From CAUZJO01 sp963580245 (GTDB taxonomy: Bacteria > Sumerlaeota > Sumerlaeia > MVZB01), in assembly GCA_963580245.1 (NCBI GenBank), contig CAUZJO010000093.1, positions 1 to 19,403 on the forward strand: a stretch of 19,403 nt of DNA, given 5' to 3'. Of the stretch, positions 15,485 through 19,403 are shown in pieces. The notes below the pieces were generated by a model, which saw nothing but the letters and a program-made list of their open reading frames with translations, was not told the DNA's origin and did no database searches. The first letter of the stretch is position 1. Every line of letters begins with the position of its first letter. The position numbers and the translations under genes are program-made.

Positions 15485-16648
15485 ATGGGCCAGGCGCATC
15501 CCCCACGCAAACTCAAGATCCTCCACGTCAACATGCACCATCACTGGGGCGGGCAGCCCAATCGCATCCTGACCGAAAGCCTGGGCCTGCGTGAGTTGGG
15601 GCATGAGGCGTGGGTGGCCGGCCCACGCGGGTGCGTGCTCGTCGAGCGCGCGCGCCAGGCCGGGCTGCCGACGTTCGACGCGCTCGAATTGCGTCGCGGG
15701 TTCCGTCCGCTCTCGTTCCGGCGCGACTATCTGGCGTTGCGCCGCTTGCTGTGGCGCGAGCGCTTCGATGTCCTCCATTCGCACGGCTCGCAGGATACCT
15801 GGATCGCGACGTGCGTGGCCCGCACCGTCTCGCCCCGGCCCGTCCTGGTTCGCTCGCGGCACAACACCTTCCCCATCGCCGGCCACCCGCTCAACCGCTG
15901 GCTCTATAAACAGTTCGACTGGGTCATCACGATCAGCCCGCAGGTCAACGCAGGGGTGACGCGCGCGGTGGGCTACCCCCCCGAGCGGATCACGGCGATC
16001 TACTCGGCGCCCGATCCCGAGCATTTTCATCCGCGGCCGCCCGACCCGACGCTACGCGCCGCATTGGGCATCCCCGACGGAGCCCCCGTGGTGGGGATGG
16101 TCGGGCGGCTCGCTCCCGAGAAGGGCCATCACTTGCTCCTGGGCGCGGCGGCGCGCGTGCTGGCCGAGTTCCCCCAGACGCGGCTGCTCTGCGTCGGCAA
16201 AGGCCGCTCGCGCCCCGCCATCGAGCGACTTGCGCGCGAGCTGGGCATCGAGAAGAGCGTCATCCTGACCGGTTTCCGCACCGACGTGCCCGATCTGGTC
16301 GCCCTGTTTGACGTTTTCGCCCTCACGCCGACATCCGGCGAGTCGCTCGGCACGTCGATCCTCGAAGCCTTCTGCATGGAGAAACCGGCGATCGCCACCG
16401 AGGTCGGCGGCACCGGCGAATCGGTCCGCGACGGCCAGACCGGATACCTCATCAAAAAAGCCCCCGAGCCGATCCAGATTGGACAACTGGCCGAAGCCAT
16501 CCTCAAACTCCTCCGCGACCCCGAACTCCAAAAAAAAATGGGCCAGGCCGGCCGTCGACTTGTCGACGAACGGTTCCATCCACGGATTTTGGCGGAACAA
16601 ACGGCGGCGCTGTATTTACGACTGGTTCGAGAGAAGGGAAAAGGATAG
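15485..16648 (+). CDS. GT4-family glycosyltransferase
   Basis: A 387-residue GT-B glycosyltransferase that should use a nucleotide-activated sugar at the inner face of the membrane. The N-terminal acceptor domain begins KILHVNMHHHWGGQPNRI (10-27), with the glycine-rich loop typical of GT4. The C-terminal donor domain holds VGMVGRLAPEKG (203-214), VGKGRSRPAIERLA (237-250), LTGFRTDVPDL (261-271) and the EX7E pair Glu286 and Glu294 in SGESLGTSILEAF. Length and motifs are complete. The start ATG 15485 has a weak AAGG upstream. It is probably transcribed with the LAB_N gene and likely builds a lipid-linked or lipid A-type glycan; the sugar is unknown. Confidence 0.9.
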   Translation: MGQAHPPRKLKILHVNMHHHWGGQPNRILTESLGLRELGHEAWVAGPRGCVLVERARQAGLPTFDALELRRGFRPLSFRRDYLALRRLLWRERFDVLHSHGSQDTWIATCVARTVSPRPVLVRSRHNTFPIAGHPLNRWLYKQFDWVITISPQVNAGVTRAVGYPPERITAIYSAPDPEHFHPRPPDPTLRAALGIPDGAPVVGMVGRLAPEKGHHLLLGAAARVLAEFPQTRLLCVGKGRSRPAIERLARELGIEKSVILTGFRTDVPDLVALFDVFALTPTSGESLGTSILEAFCMEKPAIATEVGGTGESVRDGQTGYLIKKAPEPIQIGQLAEAILKLLRDPELQKKMGQAGRRLVDERFHPRILAEQTAALYLRLVREKGKG

Positions 16649-16689
16649 TATTCACGAGGACGTCTATAACGAATTGAGACGCTTTTTCG

Positions 16690-17258
16690 ATGAAAAACCT
16701 TCAACATCGTCCTTGGCTGTATCCTGTTGGTCATCCTGCTGTTGGCTGGGGCGTATTTTGGCGTGCTGTGGTGGTTCAAGCGCCAGACCCTGACCGGCCT
16801 GACGCCTCAGGAGCAGGCGGCGTTTACTCAATGGCGGACGGCTCCGATCAAGTTGCCTCCCGAGGCGTTGGACGTCGAGCCCTGGCGACCGGAGACGATT
16901 GAGGCGGCCGGAAGCGTTCCGCCGGACGTGGATCGAGCATCAAGCGTCCGTCAATCAACCCGCGCAGCCCGAGGCGGAACCCATCGCGTCGGATGGCGCC
17001 GAGAAGGAGGACGCGTTGATCGAAGCCTTTCGCCGGCTGGTCGGGCAGCCTGATTACGAAATGGCCGCCATCATCGCGACCGCCCACCCGTTCGCGATCA
17101 ACATGTACGGCGTCAGGGCCTTCGGGCCGGCCCAAAGCGTAAGCGTCATTTTAAAAAACTGCGCCAATTCACTCGCGAACGGGGGGCGGTTTGAAGAAGC
17201 CCTGTCGGCGGCCGAGTTGGTGGTCCGTGGGGGCTTGGCCAACCCTTACCCCCTTTAA
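16690..17258 (+). pseudogene. Frameshifted gene for a membrane-anchored protein of unknown function
   Basis: The ATG at 16690 opens a frame that is not protein-like. Removing one A from the A5 run directly after it gives KTFNIVLGCILLVILLLAG, a normal membrane anchor, continuing FGVLWWFKRQTLTGLTPQEQAAF to about 16930. A second shift, somewhere between about 16890 and 16970, is then needed to enter the frame that ends at 17258 with EDALIEAFRRLVGQPDYEMAAIIATAHPFAIN and a TPR-like helix pair GGRFEEALSAAELVVRGG. The intact form would be a protein of about 190 residues: membrane anchor, acidic linker and helical domain. Frameshifts may be true decay or assembly errors. TTG 16727 and TTG 16899 could start shorter products. 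The family is not recognised. Confidence 0.55.
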
Positions 17259-17367
17259 ACCGAATCAACCTCCAACCGCTCAATCCGGGCTTCCATAATG
17301 ATCGCTTGGTACGCCAGCAGGACCGTCCTCCGGGCACTGGGCCAAGGTTCCGCGCGTCTTGAGGTCG

Positions 17368-19053
17368 TCAGCTGTTCGATACTTGCTTCCTCAACCGCGG
17401 CCCGTTCAGGAGCCGCCCGATCCACGTGTAGCGTACCACCACTTGGTAACACGCCAGCAGGACCCCGGTCGAAGCCGCGATGAGGACCGCGAACTTCACG
17501 ATCGCCGGCAGGTTGACGCCGCGCAGCAGCGCCTGTCCCACGATTATCAGCGGCAGGTGCACGAGGTACAGCCAGTATGAGGCGTCGGATACGTAGCGCA
17601 CGCGCGGGCGTTCTCGGCTGAGTACCGTCTCAAACAGACCTATGAGCCCGAAGATCATCAGCCACGCGTAGAGCACCTGGCCGAGGTTGGCCAGCGAGCG
17701 ACGCGTGCCCTCGTCGCCGGCCAGTTGTTTCCCCCAGGATGTGTGGAGTGCCAGGGCCAGGGCCACCGGCAGCAGCAGTAACGCGAGCGGTAGCTGGATC
17801 CACCAGCCACGGCCGAGCCGGTCCGCCGCTCCCGGCGTCCCGTATATGAGCGCTCCGAAGCCGAAGAAGATCGCGAAGTGGGCCAGGACGTGGGGTATCG
17901 GAATCAGGCCCGCCGATGTGTCTGGACCGAAGCCGGGCATGGCACCGCCAAAGTGCGTGAACGACTGTGTGAGCATCGTGAGCGGCAGCAGCCAGAGCAG
18001 GCACAGCGGCGATGCGATGAGAACCGCAGGGACAGGCACACGCGGAAAGAGGCCCGACACGACAACCACGAGCACGAAGCCGGCCACCAGCCAGCACAGG
18101 AACCAGAGGAACCAGAGGTGGTGGAAGAAGGGAAAGACCATGAGCCCCCGAACCAGGGCACCGAGCAGGTCCGGCCCGCCTTTCTTCTTCTCGCGGCCGG
18201 GCGCGTCCGCCTCGAGTGGTTCCCCGTCCGGGTCCTCCGCGAGTCCCGAAATCGCCGCGCGGCTCTCGATCATCTCCCGGATCCGGTCACGGCCGGCAAC
18301 GACGGCATCGAAGTCCACCGGCACCTTCAGGAGGCCTGCGATGAACTCCGTCGTGCGCTGGTCGTGTCGCATGGCATCGAGCGGCGTTTCGTCGCGGATA
18401 TTACGCGCATCGATCTCGGCTCCCGCGTCAAGAAGCAGAGAGGCAGCGTCGGCCCGGCCAAAGAAGGCTGCGGTGTGCAGTGCGGTGTTGCGATCACGGT
18501 AACGGGCGTCGGGATCGGCGCCGGCCTCGAGCAGGTAGTTGACGACGTTTCGCCGGTCACCGATCACCGCCCACGCCAGCGGACTTTGGCCGAAGATCGG
18601 CTCCTCGCCGTCTATGGAGACACCGCGCTTGAAGTGGCCACGAACTGCTTCCAGGTTGCCGTAAGCTGCGGCGGTCCAGATGTCCTTCCCGGTGTCGGCA
18701 GCGTCGTAGGTCGTGTTACCCGATCCTGCCCAGATCACGATGCCCCACATCGCGGGGACGATCGTCACGCAGCCGAGAGCGAGAGGCAGCGCAATCCGCT
18801 TGGCTCGCTGGCGCAGTAGTCCGCCGAGCCCACGCTTTCGCCAAAGCATCGCGGTGAAGAATCCACTGAGCAGAAAGAACAGCGGCATGCGGAAGCCGTG
18901 GATCGCCGAGGCGAGGAGCCCAAACCCTGGCGAACGGAACCGGTCTTGCACCACCCAGGGCAACTCGACGAAGGACAGTGCCGCGTGCAAAGCGATGCCC
19001 AGCAGCATGGCAAAAGCACGAAGGGCGTCGAGATCGTGGCGGCGAGTGTCCAT
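17368..19053 (-). CDS. Acyltransferase-3 membrane protein with inserted ankyrin repeats
   Basis: A 561-residue inner-membrane protein of the acyltransferase-3 family (OafA/OpgC type), which moves acyl groups onto surface sugars. The N-terminus RRHDLDALRAFAMLLGIALHA carries the family motif R12-X10-H23, and FRMPLFFLLSGFFTAM follows at 54-69. After the third helix, residues about 124-250 form four ankyrin-like repeats: DIWTAAAYGNLEAVRG, GQSPLAWAVIGDRRNVVNYLLEAGAD, NTALHTAAFFGRADAASLLLDAGAE and DETPLDAM. A charged linker (250-297) leads back to about seven further helices, ending YWLYLVHLPLIIVGQ and VVVRYTWIGRLLNGPR, the usual C-terminus. Start ATG 19053 is chosen from family alignment; GTG 19077 is an alternative and neither has a strong Shine-Dalgarno. 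Its 3' end faces the frameshifted gene. Confidence 0.87.
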   Translation of the reverse strand: MDTRRHDLDALRAFAMLLGIALHAALSFVELPWVVQDRFRSPGFGLLASAIHGFRMPLFFLLSGFFTAMLWRKRGLGGLLRQRAKRIALPLALGCVTIVPAMWGIVIWAGSGNTTYDAADTGKDIWTAAAYGNLEAVRGHFKRGVSIDGEEPIFGQSPLAWAVIGDRRNVVNYLLEAGADPDARYRDRNTALHTAAFFGRADAASLLLDAGAEIDARNIRDETPLDAMRHDQRTTEFIAGLLKVPVDFDAVVAGRDRIREMIESRAAISGLAEDPDGEPLEADAPGREKKKGGPDLLGALVRGLMVFPFFHHLWFLWFLCWLVAGFVLVVVVSGLFPRVPVPAVLIASPLCLLWLLPLTMLTQSFTHFGGAMPGFGPDTSAGLIPIPHVLAHFAIFFGFGALIYGTPGAADRLGRGWWIQLPLALLLLPVALALALHTSWGKQLAGDEGTRRSLANLGQVLYAWLMIFGLIGLFETVLSRERPRVRYVSDASYWLYLVHLPLIIVGQALLRGVNLPAIVKFAVLIAASTGVLLACYQVVVRYTWIGRLLNGPRLRKQVSNS

Positions 19054-19141
19054 GATGTTAGGGTAGCAAGACTCCACAGTAATCGCCTGATTTGGCCGGA
19101 ATCAAAGGGGGATACGCTCCTGAAGTAGTAAGCGAACGCAG

Positions 19142-19378
19142 CTACACCACGAGCGGGCGATTGTCAACGGCCGAGGAGTAGGCCTGTGTCCCTCGATCAT
19201 TAGGCGAAGCTGACCTACCCGACATTTCCCATTTCGCTAACCAAACCGTTCGATCCTCAAAATCTTTAAGTGGATTATCCCACCGTGCCTGGCCAAAGGC
19301 AAGGGATTTGACCATGGATTCTGGCCGAAGAAGCTCTTTTGAGTTCTCACGGCCGGAAATTTCAACATTCACCCCCAT
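19142..19378 (-). CDS. Short protein of unknown function with very strong ribosome binding site
   Basis: A 78-residue soluble, charged product (MGVNVEISGRENSKELL...), with no signal peptide, no membrane helix and no motif I recognise. The reason to accept it is its start: AAGGAGGTGATCC sits directly before the ATG, with GGAGG 6 nt away. It lies upstream of the acyltransferase gene on the same strand, 88 bp from the longer start of that gene. The C-terminal third (Ser/Asn/Arg-rich) looks less protein-like, so the product may be cut short by a frameshift. The DNA here is less GC-rich than its neighbours. Confidence 0.45.
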   Translation of the reverse strand: MGVNVEISGRENSKELLRPESMVKSLAFGQARWDNPLKDFEDRTVWLAKWEMSGRSASPNDRGTQAYSSAVDNRPLVV

Positions 19379-19391
19379 GGATCACCTCCTT
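19379..19391 (-). promoter_or_regulatory. Near-perfect Shine-Dalgarno AAGGAGGTGATCC
   Basis: Read on the minus strand, the 13 bases before the ATG at 19378 are the full complement of the 16S rRNA 3' end. This is stronger than any other ribosome binding site in the window and fixes the start of the 78-residue frame. Confidence 0.6.
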
Positions 19392-19403
19392 CTCTGACGG
19401 CAA

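Noticed and set aside
14582..16030. A 482-residue open frame on the minus strand
   Set aside because: It lies opposite the LAB_N and GT4 genes, which have clear family motifs. The minus-strand product has none and is a typical GC-rich shadow frame.
19379..19397. 3' end of a 16S rRNA gene (GGATCACCTCCTT on the plus strand)
   Set aside because: The conserved 16S sequence that should precede it (helix 45 and GTAACAAGGTA region) is absent. It is better read as a Shine-Dalgarno on the minus strand.

Overview
The window looks like a GC-rich chromosomal segment of a Gram-negative bacterium. It carries envelope polysaccharide genes, a cytoplasmic polymer-exporter ATPase, c-di-GMP signalling genes and secreted carbohydrate-related proteins. 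The pairing of a DUF6807 protein with a very large double alpha/beta-hydrolase suggests Planctomycetota or an allied phylum (PVC group, Sumerlaeota or Hydrogenedentota type). That placement is inference from gene content only; no rRNA or other taxonomic marker is present.

Region 1 (1-6233, + strand) is a surface-polysaccharide locus. It holds the 3' part of a GT4 glycosyltransferase, a promoter-like site, a Wzt-type ABC ATPase with a C-terminal substrate-recognition extension, and, 8 bp later, the most striking gene of the window. This is a 1269-residue protein with about 85 tandem ten-residue leucine-rich repeats, an FkbM-type methyltransferase domain and a lysine-rich tail. Eighty of the decamers run without a break in register (2625-5024), and the central ones form an 80-residue (240-bp) higher-order repeat. 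I do not recognise this repeat family. Because it is joined to a methyltransferase and sits beside a Wzt-type ATPase, I propose a WbdD-like chain-terminating and length-measuring protein built from a different scaffold. That is a hypothesis.

Region 2 (6391-10105, - strand) is a two-gene unit of exported proteins: an 801-residue double alpha/beta-hydrolase whose first nucleophile elbow lacks serine, followed by a DUF6807 protein. Region 3 (10419-14296, + strand) has a PilZ protein, a membrane-anchored TlpA-like thioredoxin, a bifunctional chorismate mutase/prephenate dehydratase, and a membrane diguanylate cyclase split by one in-frame TAG between its coiled coil and its GGDEF domain.

Region 4 (14297-17258, + strand) has a 36-bp-arm inverted repeat, a seven-helix protein with two LAB_N units, a second GT4 glycosyltransferase, and a frameshifted membrane-protein gene. 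Region 5 (17368-19378, - strand) has an acyltransferase-3 protein with four ankyrin-like repeats inserted into its membrane domain, and a short unknown gene with a near-perfect Shine-Dalgarno sequence. Regions 1, 4 and 5 together suggest synthesis, decoration and export of surface glycans, and region 3 adds c-di-GMP control nearby.
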